Assembly: GCF_021389955.1 (NCBI RefSeq)
Contig: NZ_CP089980.1
Coordinates: 1,487,501 to 1,551,500 of the forward strand
Length of the DNA stretch: 64,000 nt
Source: Fulvivirga maritima
Lineage (GTDB): Bacteria > Bacteroidota > Bacteroidia > Cytophagales > Cyclobacteriaceae
Direction of reading: 5' to 3'
The notes under the pieces are model-generated. The model was not told where the DNA came from. It searched no databases and was given only the letters and a program-made list of their open reading frames with translations. Positions within the stretch are counted from its first letter, which is position 1, and every line of letters starts with the position of its first letter. Both the position numbers and the translations under genes were made by a program. Positions 53,174 through 62,429 of the stretch are shown here, in pieces.

Positions 53174-54679
53174 TTAAGATAATCCTAAACCATAGTAATA
53201 AGAGCCAGACAGACCTTCATATACCCCCTCAATCAACACACCGCCATCTTTATTTTCAAGGATTTTAACTACATCCTCTTTACTCTTCACGGTTTTACCA
53301 TCTATTTTAGTGATAATGAAGCCTTCTCTCATATCAGTATACTTTCTTATTTTACCAGGTTTCAAGGCTTTTACTCTCACACCAGATTTAAGATCTAACT
53401 TACTTAAGGTAGAATTATCTACATCTTCCAGCTCAGCACCTAACACTGATAATATTTCAGCAGTCTCTTTCTTCACTACTTCAGTACTACCTTGTCTGTT
53501 TTTAAGCTCTACTTTATAAGTCAGCTCTTTGCCATCTCGGTTTACTTTTAACTCTACTTTGTCTCCCGGTCTCTTACTACCTATATAACCAATAAGCTGA
53601 GCTGTATTATCAATTTCTCTACTATCCACACCTGTGATTACATCACCAGCCTGCACACCGGCATCTTTAGCTCCACTCATAGGATCCATTCCCGCTACAT
53701 ACACTCCAGAGTATAGATCTATATTCTTTTCTTTAGCAAACTCACCAGTTACGTTCTGAATTTGAACACCTAACCAACCTCTTTGTACAGTACCATAAGC
53801 GATAAGATCTTCTACTACTTTACTTACAATATTAGCAGGCACAGCAAAAGAATAACCAGAATAAGATCCGGTAGGACTTGCAATGGCAGTATTAATTCCC
53901 ACCAAGTCACCACTAAGGTTTACTAAAGCGCCTCCACTATTACCTGGATTAACCGCTGCATCTGTCTGTATAAATGACTCAATAGCAGTATTAAGACTAT
54001 CCTGAATATTATTTTCAGCTAAAATACCTATGCTTCTACCTTTAGCACTTACTATACCAGCAGTAACCGTAGAGTTAAGGTTGTAAGGATTACCTACAGC
54101 CATTACCCATTGACCCACTTTTACCTCATCAGAGTTAGCTAATGAAAGGAAGGGCAGGTCTGCTTCCTCTATTTTAATTAATGCAATATCTGTAGTAGGG
54201 TCTGTACCTATTACTTTTGCTTTATAGCTTCTATTATCATGTAGCGTTACTTCAAGGTCATCAGCATCGGCCACCACGTGGTTATTAGTAACTATATAAC
54301 CTTTGTTATTTATAATTACACCACTACCAGTACCTACTCTTGGCTGAGGTTGAGCACCTCCTTCTTGTTGTCTGAAAAAGGGACCAAAAAAATCTCTAAA
54401 CTCATCAGGGATTTGCTGCCTTCTTGAGGAATAATTACCAGTGCTGGTAGATCTGATATTAACTACCGCATCCATGGTCTTTTCTGCTGCTGCAGAAAAA
54501 TCTAAAGCTACCAATTCTCCGGCTTCATTAGTAGAGTAAGCAGTTTTTACTGCCGGAGTACCATCTACGTGTTCTACTGTGATGGTTTTACCATTGCCAA
54601 GGTCAAATACCTGAATTGACCCGATGGTTAATGCACTACCTAAAACAGCAGCCATTATTAATGCACTAAACTTCTTCAT
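53174..54679 (-). CDS. htrA: HtrA/DegP-type periplasmic serine protease
   Basis: 501 residues. N-terminal signal or anchor (1-22), trypsin-like domain with H134 (TNNHVV), D164 (DIALIKI) and S248 (GNSGGAL), then two PDZ domains (about 300-395 and 415-495). This is the Do family layout of a protease-chaperone that handles misfolded envelope proteins. The first PDZ contains GWLGVQIQNV and AGVQAGDVITGVD. It lies next to hsp20 on the same strand but behind a terminator, so it is a separate transcript. Confidence 0.94.
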   Translation of the reverse strand: MKKFSALIMAAVLGSALTIGSIQVFDLGNGKTITVEHVDGTPAVKTAYSTNEAGELVALDFSAAAEKTMDAVVNIRSTSTGNYSSRRQQIPDEFRDFFGPFFRQQEGGAQPQPRVGTGSGVIINNKGYIVTNNHVVADADDLEVTLHDNRSYKAKVIGTDPTTDIALIKIEEADLPFLSLANSDEVKVGQWVMAVGNPYNLNSTVTAGIVSAKGRSIGILAENNIQDSLNTAIESFIQTDAAVNPGNSGGALVNLSGDLVGINTAIASPTGSYSGYSFAVPANIVSKVVEDLIAYGTVQRGWLGVQIQNVTGEFAKEKNIDLYSGVYVAGMDPMSGAKDAGVQAGDVITGVDSREIDNTAQLIGYIGSKRPGDKVELKVNRDGKELTYKVELKNRQGSTEVVKKETAEILSVLGAELEDVDNSTLSKLDLKSGVRVKALKPGKIRKYTDMREGFIITKIDGKTVKSKEDVVKILENKDGGVLIEGVYEGLSGSYYYGLGLS

Positions 54680-54832
54680 ACTTTCTGTTTTTCTTGATTA
54701 AAACAATTGCAATAAAGGTTTGATAACATATTGCACATTCTAACGTGAGCAACTGTACTTTTATTTACGCTCTAACTCATTTTATAGTTTAAAGAGCATG
54801 TTAAAAATTGTTAAAGTACAATTAAGAATAGA

Positions 54833-54871
54833 AAAAGGTCACCTCTCGTGCTTACGAGAAGGCGACCTTTT
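54833..54871 (-). terminator. Terminator of hsp20
   Basis: Outer stem AAAAGGTC/GACCTTTT and inner stem CTCGT/ACGAG with small bulges; T-rich on the minus strand. 15 bp after the hsp20 stop. Confidence 0.8.
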
Positions 54872-54885
54872 AGAATATTTAATGA

Positions 54886-55314
54886 CTAAGAAATTTCTAT
54901 TAATCGAGAAGTAGCGGTTTTTGCTTCTTCTTTTTTAGGAATAGAAAGCTTTAAAATACCATCAGTATATTTAGCTTCTATCTTGTCACCTACTACGGTG
55001 CTAGGTAAGGTAAATGATCTTCTGAATGATTGATAGTTAAACTCTCTTTTTGTGAATTTACCTTCATCATTCTTTTCTTCATTTTTCACTTCTTTTTCAT
55101 AAGAGATAGTAAGCACATTGTTATCTACCTCTACTTTGAAGTCTTTTTTATCTGCTCCGGGAGCAGCTACTTCTACTTGAAAATCTCCGTCACTTTCTTT
55201 TATATTTACTGCAGGCATGGTGTTACTTTCGCCTGAGATATTGAACAGGTCTCTTGATAAGAAATCGTCAAAGAAAGTAGGAAACAAGTCATTTGGTCTT
55301 CTAATGAGTGTCAT
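54886..55314 (-). CDS. Hsp20/alpha-crystallin family small heat shock protein
   Basis: 142 residues: variable N-terminus (PTFFDDFLSRDLF), alpha-crystallin domain (about 35-130) with the VEVAAPGADKKDFKVEVDN start and the GILKLSIPKKE end. Forms oligomers that hold unfolding proteins. An unusually good Shine-Dalgarno (AAAGGAGG) stands 6 bases before the ATG, rare in Bacteroidota and a sign of strong or regulated translation. Confidence 0.95.
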   Translation of the reverse strand: MTLIRRPNDLFPTFFDDFLSRDLFNISGESNTMPAVNIKESDGDFQVEVAAPGADKKDFKVEVDNNVLTISYEKEVKNEEKNDEGKFTKREFNYQSFRRSFTLPSTVVGDKIEAKYTDGILKLSIPKKEEAKTATSRLIEIS

Positions 55315-55320
55315 AATATA

Positions 55321-55328
55321 CCTCCTTT
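55321..55328 (-). promoter_or_regulatory. Perfect Shine-Dalgarno of hsp20
   Basis: Minus-strand AAAGGAGG within AAAAAAGGAGGTATATT, six bases before ATG. Most genes in this window have no such motif. Confidence 0.75.
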
Positions 55329-55451
55329 TTTAATGTTATTAAATCGATTAAAATCAAATTCAATTACACTTTTACAATTAGGATGCCAGAGCAAAAAGAA
55401 GACATTTTGACGCTAAAAATTGAATAAAATCAATACATCAAGACATTTTGT

Positions 55452-56039
55452 CTACTTTTCAACTAACTCACCGTTGTCATACTCATATTCTATTGACACA
55501 TTGCCTTCCTGATCATACCAGCGAGATAATCCATCTCTCTTACCGTCAGAATAAGGACTTTCCTCCATGAGGGTACCATTATCATAATAAGACTTGGCCA
55601 CCCCTTGCAGCAGACCATTTTCGTAGGTTTTTTCTTCTTTTATTCTATTTCGGTTATAAACCACATAGTCTCCATGCAGCTGACCGTTATGATAGTAACA
55701 TCTCTTTTCTATTTCTCCTCGCTGCCCCATTTCTATATGCATGCCCTGCATAACACCATCTACATAGCCTGTTACTGACTTCACCACTCCATTGGTATAA
55801 AAGGCGGTCCAATTGCCCACTTTATGCCCGTTTAACAAGTCTCCTTGCTCCACCACATTGCCGGCCTCATTTTTAATAGTAACCTTAACCATGGCGGAGT
55901 TATCTTGATAAGGTTCTTGAATGGCCCCTTCAGGAATAGCAGCAGACTCTGGAGTGGCAACTGCATTATTATCAGCCACTTGGTTATCTACACAAGAAAA
56001 CAATACCATAGAAACGAACAAAGCAAATAAATACTTCAT
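55452..56039 (-). CDS. MORN-repeat lipoprotein
   Basis: 195 residues. Lipoprotein signal with cysteine in VLFSCVDNQ; a low-complexity linker; then at least five MORN-type repeats (GHKVGNWTAFYTNGVVKS, GQLHGDYVVY, GLLQGVAKSYYDNGTLMEE, GKRDGLSRWYD) as in the YwqK group. MORN_2 repeats form beta-hairpin sheets of unknown ligand. YwqK-like proteins are often labelled antitoxin, but nothing here supports that. Own gene, with 136-bp upstream gap to hsp20. Confidence 0.85.
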   Translation of the reverse strand: MKYLFALFVSMVLFSCVDNQVADNNAVATPESAAIPEGAIQEPYQDNSAMVKVTIKNEAGNVVEQGDLLNGHKVGNWTAFYTNGVVKSVTGYVDGVMQGMHIEMGQRGEIEKRCYYHNGQLHGDYVVYNRNRIKEEKTYENGLLQGVAKSYYDNGTLMEESPYSDGKRDGLSRWYDQEGNVSIEYEYDNGELVEK

Positions 56040-56206
56040 GATGATTTAAGCGTTAATGAATAAAATAAAGCTCAATTATAAAATAAGGACGATAAAATAA
56101 AAAGCATAAGGTGGATTTTGAATTATACTTTTATATATTCTACTTGTTTTACTAGCTCAATTTATCAAAACTCAACCAACTTAGAATAGTCATATACACA
56201 TATAAA

Positions 56207-56239
56207 TTGAGCGGCCTTATAACTTATAAAACCGCTCAA
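56207..56239 (-). terminator. Terminator of the thioredoxin-like gene
   Basis: Perfect 8-bp stem TTGAGCGG/CCGCTCAA with an AT loop that can pair internally. Minus-strand tail is TTTATAT. Confidence 0.65.
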
Positions 56240-56282
56240 GCCAAGCCTATAACAACTGAGAAAGATTCAGCTACTAAATGCA

Positions 56283-56597
56283 TTAAAGTTCCTCTAGCAG
56301 CGCTATCACTTTCTCTTTATTATCAGAAGTAACTTTATCTTTTAATGCCCCCTTCTCAAAAGTAGCAAAGAAAGGAAGGCTATAAACCCCTGCCTTTAGT
56401 CGGGTTTTAGGAGCATGCTCGGCGGAGACTTCCAAAAAAGTAACATGTTCATATTTTTCTTCTGAAGCTAACCTCTTATAAATAGGAGCAAAGCGCTTGC
56501 AGACTCCGCACCAGTCAGCCGAAAATTTGACGATTACTTTTTCATGAGCATTGATTACTTGTTCGAATTCATCATCAGAAACTATCTTATTTTCCAT
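56283..56597 (-). CDS. Thioredoxin family protein
   Basis: 104 residues, a minimal thioredoxin fold without signal peptide. Active site is C30-G-V-C33 (DWCGVCKRF), differing from the usual CGPC, which should alter its redox potential; the cis-proline motif is SLPFF. Probably a cytoplasmic thiol-disulfide protein with a special partner. Confidence 0.88.
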   Translation of the reverse strand: MENKIVSDDEFEQVINAHEKVIVKFSADWCGVCKRFAPIYKRLASEEKYEHVTFLEVSAEHAPKTRLKAGVYSLPFFATFEKGALKDKVTSDNKEKVIALLEEL

Positions 56598-56722
56598 ATT
56601 AAAAAATGTTTAGAATAATGACTAAGAAACTGATTATCAATTTTAATTAGCAGCATAATCAATCAATAAAATTGAGCATGTCATAGACAAAACAAATGAC
56701 TGCTGTTTTTCAACGACAAAAA

Positions 56723-56758
56723 AGAGGTTGCCCAAAGGTAAATTTTGGCACAACCTCT
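56723..56758 (-). terminator. Terminator of the tonB operon
   Basis: AGAGGTTG/CAACCTCT stem (56723-56730, 56751-56758) with an inner AAA/TTT extension; followed on the minus strand by TTTTTTG. Related in sequence to the hairpins at 12732, 45971 and 48148. Confidence 0.8.
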
Positions 56759-56782
56759 CTAATTAATAGAATGGCAAAATTC

Positions 56783-57481
56783 TTATCTTCCTCCCAGTAC
56801 AAATTTCACGGGAATGATTTGTCTTACTTTTACAGGCACGCCTCTTTGCTTGCCAGGATTCCACTTAGGAGCATCTTTTTCAAAAATTCTTAGCACCTCC
56901 TCATCGCAACCAGCGCCGATTCCTTTAGCAATCTGGATATCCACCATATTGCCGTCTTTATCCACCACAAAGCTTAAAAAAACCGTGCCCTCCACACCTA
57001 TTCTGCGTGCCTGACCAGGATATTTTAGCTTTTTGTTAATAAACTGATACAGCGCATTCTCGCCACCTACAGGTGAAGGCATTTCCTCCACAATGGAGAA
57101 AGTATCGTCTGCTATCTCCTCAGGCATAGATTCTTCTACAACCACGGGATCAGTCACTTCAACAGGAGGGAGCTCTACTACAACCGTTTTTTTCAATTCC
57201 TCCTCCACATCCTGAATATCGGGATCAGGAATAGGATTCATTATTTTTTTCTTCACCGGTGGTGGTGCTGCTGGCTTTTCTTTTACTTGTACAGTAGGTA
57301 AAATTGTTTCTATAACTTCCCCTTCACCATCATCCAAATTCACCGGATTATCAGGGACTTCTACGGCCGTACGATATTCAAAGGCACTTACTACCAACAT
57401 TATAGCTGCCAGCAGGCCAATCTGAAAGAATAAGCCCGAAAGCCTTCTTACATCTTTTTCAGGATTTTTACGTTTTTCCAT
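56783..57481 (-). CDS. tonB: Energy transducer TonB
   Basis: 232 residues with all TonB parts: one N-terminal membrane helix (about 17-34), a Pro/Val/Glu-rich spacer (KPAAPPPVKKK, VVELPPVEVTDPVVVEES) and a C-terminal domain (YPGQARRIGVEGTVFLSFVV, WNPGKQRGVPVKVRQIIPVKF). Passes proton-motive energy from ExbB/ExbD to outer-membrane receptors. ExbBD are not here. Third gene of an operon led by an ECF sigma factor. Confidence 0.93.
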   Translation of the reverse strand: MEKRKNPEKDVRRLSGLFFQIGLLAAIMLVVSAFEYRTAVEVPDNPVNLDDGEGEVIETILPTVQVKEKPAAPPPVKKKIMNPIPDPDIQDVEEELKKTVVVELPPVEVTDPVVVEESMPEEIADDTFSIVEEMPSPVGGENALYQFINKKLKYPGQARRIGVEGTVFLSFVVDKDGNMVDIQIAKGIGAGCDEEVLRIFEKDAPKWNPGKQRGVPVKVRQIIPVKFVLGGR

Positions 57482-57767
57482 TGTCTGTCATGTTTCGTGT
57501 AACATTTATAAAATCATCCGGCCGGGATGTATTTTCTACATATTCATTATAAGCACGCTTCTCATCTTTAGCCCTTACTACTTTTACTGTAAAATAGGCT
57601 ACCAGCAATAAGCCTAATAATATGAGCACATATATAATGAGTCTTACCACTCGCTTACCGCCACTACTTTTCTCATGCTGCTTTAATATGTCATGATAGT
57701 TCTTATGGCTTTCGATGCGCCTCGAAGTCATTTTCTTTCTTCTTAACCGTATTTCGTGTCTGCCCAT
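57468..57767 (-). CDS. Single-span membrane protein, possible anti-sigma factor
   Basis: 99 residues: a long basic cytosolic N-terminus (1-39, RLRRKKMTSRRIESHKNYHD), one helix (about 41-62) and a short tail. It lies between the ECF sigma gene (1-bp overlap) and tonB (14-bp overlap). No anti-sigma motif is seen; it could tether or restrain the sigma factor. Role inferred. Confidence 0.6.
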   Translation of the reverse strand: MGRHEIRLRRKKMTSRRIESHKNYHDILKQHEKSSGGKRVVRLIIYVLILLGLLLVAYFTVKVVRAKDEKRAYNEYVENTSRPDDFINVTRNMTDNGKT

Positions 57768-58384
57768 TATTGCTCCCAGTTGACTTTAAAATGCTTTTTT
57801 AACTTTTCAACAGCCCTGTATAGACGCATTTTCGCACCACTTTCTCCTATATTCAATATAAAAGCGATCTCTTTAAAACTTCTTTCTTCAAAAAACCTTA
57901 ACTCCAGCACCTCAATAGTTTCTGTAGGAAGTTCTCTTAATGTAGCTATGAGTAATCGGATTTGCTCCTCACTAAACTCACTGTCACTCTGCTCAAAAAG
58001 CTCGAACACTCGTTCTTCTTCTACACTAAATATTTTATTCCTTTTATTTTTATTAAAGTGCTTATTTACCTCGTTACTCGCTATTCTATAAAGCCAGGCA
58101 GAAAAAGGCAAGCCTCTAAACTCATATTTCTTTATGTTCTGCAATGCCTTTAAAAAAGTTTGAGAACAGATATCTGCTGTCAGATCTTCATCATCAGTTC
58201 TTCTGTATATAAAATTAAATATACCTTCATAATACTGATCATAGATCGCACCAAATGCCTTCGCATCTTTTTTAGATGCTTCTATCACTCGTTGTTCCTG
58301 AGTAATATCGTCCTCGGTCATATGTCTGGCCGTATTCAAGCTATTCAAGGTAATGGTTTTGATCATATAACCGCCGTTTTCCAA
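57767..58384 (-). CDS. ECF-type RNA polymerase sigma factor
   Basis: 205 residues as read from ATG 58384; the MTEDDITQEQRVIEASK start at 58321 is equally good and gives 184 residues. Region 2: FNFIYRRTDDEDLTADICSQ and GLPFSAWLYRIASNEVNKHF; region 4: RSFKEIAFILNIGESGAKMRLYRA. First gene of a sigma/membrane protein/TonB operon, which suggests a response to envelope or nutrient state. Confidence 0.92.
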   Translation of the reverse strand: MENGGYMIKTITLNSLNTARHMTEDDITQEQRVIEASKKDAKAFGAIYDQYYEGIFNFIYRRTDDEDLTADICSQTFLKALQNIKKYEFRGLPFSAWLYRIASNEVNKHFNKNKRNKIFSVEEERVFELFEQSDSEFSEEQIRLLIATLRELPTETIEVLELRFFEERSFKEIAFILNIGESGAKMRLYRAVEKLKKHFKVNWEQ

Positions 58385-58501
58385 AAGGTCACAGGTTAAT
58401 TTAATTTTTTTTTTAATAATTATCTGTATTCAATTCTTAGAATAGAGTTGTGAACCACAAAGTCAATGTCTAGTTTTAAAGAACCTTTAAACTTAAGCCG
58501 C

Positions 58502-60958
58502 ATGAAAACAATAGTGAATAAGCTCCTTTTTCTATTCCCCATTATATTCTTAAGCTGCGCCGCTTCTAACTCAGGATCATCATCTGAGTCAGGCTCCACA
58601 ACAGGCGGAATCGACCAAAAAACCGCTGGAATGAAGAAATACGAGGGATATTTCTCATTTTACTATGATGAAAAATCCGATAAAATATTTCTGGAAATAG
58701 ATAAGCTGGGTGAAGAATTTCTTTACGTTAACTCACTGGCGGCAGGAGTAGGATCTAATGACATAGGCCTTGACAGAAACCAGCTGGGTAATGACAGGGT
58801 AGTGAAATTTGAAAGAAGAGGCCCGAAAATTTTATTAGTTCAGCCCAATTATAAATACCGAGCCATCAGTGAAAGTGAAGATGAAAGAGATGCCGTAAGA
58901 GATGCTTTTGCCCAATCAGTACTTTATGGCTTTAAACTAGTAGCCGAAGAAGAAGGAAAGGTATTAGTAGATGCCACTGACTTTTTCATTTCTGACTCAC
59001 ACCATGTCACCAGCACTCTAAAAAGAAGTAAACAAGGAAGTTATTCACTAGACAAATCACGATCTGCTCTTTATTTACCCAAAACCAAGGCATTCCCAAA
59101 AAATTCTGAGTTTGAAGCCACACTCACATTTTCCGGCGAAGCTCAGGGAGGCTATATCAGAAGTGTAACACCTACTTCATCAGCTATCACCGTAAGGGTT
59201 CACCATTCATTTGTAGAGCTACCAGACAGTGACTATGAACCAAGAAAATTTGATCCTCGAGCAGGTTATTTTTCTACCTCTTACTATGATTATGCAACAC
59301 CAATTGGTGAACCACTGGAAAAAAGATTTATCACCAGGCATCGGTTAAAAAAGAAAGATCCTAATGCTGCGATAAGTGAGCCAGTAGAACCAATTATTTA
59401 TTACATGGATCGAGGCACTCCTGAACCTATTCGCTCAGCACTAATGGAAGGAGCCAGCTGGTGGAATCAAGCTTTTGAAGCTGCTGGTTATAAAAATGCC
59501 TTTCAGGTAAAATTACTTCCTGCTGATGCTGACCCATTAGATGTACGCTACAATGTTATCAACTGGGTACACCGATCTACGCGGGGCTGGTCTTACGGTT
59601 CATCAGTAGTAGACCCCCGTACCGGAGAAATCATTAAAGGTCATGTGCTGTTGGGCTCATTAAGAGTAAGGCAAGATTACCTGATAGCAGAAGGACTTTT
59701 AGCTCCTTATAAAAATAGCACTTCGGTACCTAAAGAAATGGAAGAAATGGCTTTGGCTCGCCTCCGACAGCTAGCAGCTCATGAAGTAGGCCACACACTT
59801 GGCTTAGCACATAGCTATACTTCCAGTTCAGAAAATAGGGCTTCGGTGATGGATTATCCACACCCGCTCATTAAAATAACCAATGGAGAAATAGACCTAT
59901 CAGATGCTTATGATGATAAAATAGGCGCTTGGGATAAAGTAGCCATCAACTACGGATACAGAGACTTTTCTTCTAATGAGAATGAAAAAACCGAACTCAA
60001 TAAAATAATACAAGAGTCATTAAAAAATGGTCTTACTTTTCTATCTGATCAAGACGCAAGACCAAAAGGGGGAGCCCATCCTTATGCACACCTCTGGGAC
60101 AATGGCAAAAGTCCTGTAACTGAACTGAACCACATTTTGGAAGTGAGAAGAATTGCACTTAACAATTTTGGAGAGAACAACATCCAAACAGGTACTCCTT
60201 ATGCAGAACTGGAAGAAGTATTAGCACCCGTCTATTTCCTACACCGATACCAGACTGAAGCCGTTTCTAAAATAATAGGCGGCCTCAACTACAGGTATGC
60301 GCTTCGTGGCGATGGACAGCCTGTCACTGAACTTATAGATGCCAATGAACAGAAGCTCGCTTTAGGAGCCTTACTTTCCACTATAACCCCAGAACGGCTT
60401 ATGCTTACCGAAGATCTTCTAAAAATAATTCCTCCTCGTCCCTTAGGGTACCGCAGAAGCCGTGAGCTAACTGAAATTCGGACCTCACTCACTTTCGACC
60501 CTCTTACCGCAGCCGAAAGTGCTGCTCAAATGACTTTCGGGCTACTATTCAACCACTCACGCGCACAAAGATTGATAGAACATCATGCACGCAATAGCGA
60601 GCAGCCTGGCTTGGAGTATGTCATAGATCAGGTAATAGCTGCCACTTGGGAGCAAAAACCATCTAATAACACCTACAAAGCCGAAATCCAAAGAACTGTA
60701 AATGATGCCTTACTCACTCAACTTATGGGGTTAGCCGCAAATGAAGAAAGCAGTGAGCAGGCCAAAGCCATCGTCTATTATAAACTAGACGAACTAAAAA
60801 CCTGGCTTAACTCCATTATGAAAAAATCCGATGAACTACAAAAAGCACATTTCGCTTATGCTGTTCATAAAATAGAAGCATTTCAAAACGAACCTGAAAA
60901 ATATAAGTTACCTATGGTGGTTGATACACCTGACGGATCGCCTATAGGCAGTTATTAA
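58502..60958 (+). CDS. Zinc-dependent metalloprotease, lipoprotein (DUF5117/DUF4953 type)
   Basis: 818 residues from ATG 58502, chosen because it gives a clean lipoprotein signal (LFPIIFLSCAAS); ATG 58466 would add twelve polar residues. N-terminal domain (about 40-200) of the DUF5117 kind, then the metzincin site HEVGHTLGLAH at 427-437 (three His ligands and Glu428), a Met-turn SVMDYPHP some 20 residues later, and a long helical C-terminal half. Homologues of about 830 residues are common in Bacteroidota; their substrates are unknown. Followed by the ABC ATPase gene after 3 bp. Confidence 0.9.
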   Translation: MKTIVNKLLFLFPIIFLSCAASNSGSSSESGSTTGGIDQKTAGMKKYEGYFSFYYDEKSDKIFLEIDKLGEEFLYVNSLAAGVGSNDIGLDRNQLGNDRVVKFERRGPKILLVQPNYKYRAISESEDERDAVRDAFAQSVLYGFKLVAEEEGKVLVDATDFFISDSHHVTSTLKRSKQGSYSLDKSRSALYLPKTKAFPKNSEFEATLTFSGEAQGGYIRSVTPTSSAITVRVHHSFVELPDSDYEPRKFDPRAGYFSTSYYDYATPIGEPLEKRFITRHRLKKKDPNAAISEPVEPIIYYMDRGTPEPIRSALMEGASWWNQAFEAAGYKNAFQVKLLPADADPLDVRYNVINWVHRSTRGWSYGSSVVDPRTGEIIKGHVLLGSLRVRQDYLIAEGLLAPYKNSTSVPKEMEEMALARLRQLAAHEVGHTLGLAHSYTSSSENRASVMDYPHPLIKITNGEIDLSDAYDDKIGAWDKVAINYGYRDFSSNENEKTELNKIIQESLKNGLTFLSDQDARPKGGAHPYAHLWDNGKSPVTELNHILEVRRIALNNFGENNIQTGTPYAELEEVLAPVYFLHRYQTEAVSKIIGGLNYRYALRGDGQPVTELIDANEQKLALGALLSTITPERLMLTEDLLKIIPPRPLGYRRSRELTEIRTSLTFDPLTAAESAAQMTFGLLFNHSRAQRLIEHHARNSEQPGLEYVIDQVIAATWEQKPSNNTYKAEIQRTVNDALLTQLMGLAANEESSEQAKAIVYYKLDELKTWLNSIMKKSDELQKAHFAYAVHKIEAFQNEPEKYKLPMVVDTPDGSPIGSY

Positions 60959-60961
60959 ACC

Positions 60962-62428
60962 ATGAATTCACTACTACTGAAATTTGAAAATGCCGTAGCA
61001 GGTTACGGCATTGCTCACTCCATACCACCTATTGATATTGAAATACATGAAGGAGAACATGCGATTCTTGTAGGTGAAAACGAAAAACGGAAAGCAGAAT
61101 TTATGGATGCCGTAGCTGGAAAAATATCCATTCCTAAAGGCAGGCTTTATTACCATTTTTCTGACAATTACTGCAAAGCTGATATCAAAAAGCCTATTGC
61201 TTCTGTACTGGCACGTCATGATTTTAAAAGCCTGGATGCCGAAAAAAAATTCTACTATCAGCAAAGGTATAATTCATCTGATTCAGAAAACTCTGAAACA
61301 GTATCAGAGTATCTGGCTAAAATTAAGTCATTTAGGAAAAAGCCCTATTGGACTATTCCTAAAGTGGTAAAAAGGCTGAACCTAAAACCACTGGAAGATG
61401 AAGCACTTATAAAACTATCTAATGGAGAAACCCGCAAAGTACTATTGGCCGCAGCCTTATTAAAGAACCCGGCCATCTTACTTTTGGACAACCCCATGAC
61501 GGGTCTCGACAAGGAAAGTAGAGCTTTTTTCAACTCTCTCATTCCTGACATATCTTATTCTGGAGTAACCATTATCATGAATTCCTCTGAACTCGATATT
61601 CCGGAAGAAATAGAAAAGGCCATTATTTTTAAAAATAACCAACCTATACAAAAAGTAAAGACTAGAGAAGCAGAAGGGTACTTACAATCAGAAGAAGCGC
61701 TAAATATTCCTAAAGATGATCTGGAAAAACTAATGCAGCACAACCATACAGCTTATGAAAGCATCATAAAAATGAATGATGTAAAGGTAAAGTATGGCAG
61801 CAAGTTAATTTTAGACCACATTAATTGGACTGTTAAGCAAGGGGAGCGCTGGGCTCTGACAGGCCGAAATGGAGCAGGAAAATCTACTTTACTAAGCCTT
61901 ATTAATGGAGACAACCCTCAAGCTTATGCCAATGAAATCTTTCTTTTTGACAAGAAAAAGGGATCCGGTGAAAGTATATGGGATTTAAAAGCAAAAATAG
62001 GGTTTGTATCTCCCGAATTATTTCAATACTTCCCTCGTCACCTGACTTGTGGACATGTAATAGCCACTGCTTTTTATCTTAGAATGGTATCTATTCCGGC
62101 ATTACCCAATGACCGAAAAGAGAAAATTCTGCAATGGATGAACCTTTTTAATATTGATCAATATTTTAACGAAAAATTCTATTCCGTTTCTATCAACATT
62201 CAGCGCTTATGCCTATTAGCCAGGGCTTTGATCACCAATCCGGTGCTACTAATTTTAGACGAACCATTTCAAGGCTTTACTCATAATCAGAAAATGTACC
62301 ATAAAAAAATTATAGATACCATTTGCGAACAAAGCGACATTACACTCATTTTCGTTAGCCACTATGAGGAGGAAATACCTGAAAGTGTTACTAACACAAT
62401 CAGGCTAATAGATGGAAAACAGGCCTAA
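60962..62428 (+). CDS. Tandem ABC ATPase with one degenerate domain (ModF/PhrA-like)
   Basis: 488 residues, two ABC domains and no membrane part. Domain 1 (about 1-230): Walker A is lost (GENEKRKAEF, 38-47), the catalytic Glu is Asn177 (LLLDNPMTG) and the H-loop His is Asn207, but the signature LSNGETRKV (152-160) is good. Domain 2 (about 270-488): Walker A GRNGAGKST (301-309), Walker B with E434 and H467 are intact, but the signature is poor (SVSINIQRL). In a head-to-tail dimer this leaves exactly one working composite site. Resembles ModF/PhrA proteins of unclear role. 3 bp after the metalloprotease. Confidence 0.85.
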   Translation: MNSLLLKFENAVAGYGIAHSIPPIDIEIHEGEHAILVGENEKRKAEFMDAVAGKISIPKGRLYYHFSDNYCKADIKKPIASVLARHDFKSLDAEKKFYYQQRYNSSDSENSETVSEYLAKIKSFRKKPYWTIPKVVKRLNLKPLEDEALIKLSNGETRKVLLAAALLKNPAILLLDNPMTGLDKESRAFFNSLIPDISYSGVTIIMNSSELDIPEEIEKAIIFKNNQPIQKVKTREAEGYLQSEEALNIPKDDLEKLMQHNHTAYESIIKMNDVKVKYGSKLILDHINWTVKQGERWALTGRNGAGKSTLLSLINGDNPQAYANEIFLFDKKKGSGESIWDLKAKIGFVSPELFQYFPRHLTCGHVIATAFYLRMVSIPALPNDRKEKILQWMNLFNIDQYFNEKFYSVSINIQRLCLLARALITNPVLLILDEPFQGFTHNQKMYHKKIIDTICEQSDITLIFVSHYEEEIPESVTNTIRLIDGKQA

Positions 62429-62429
62429 C

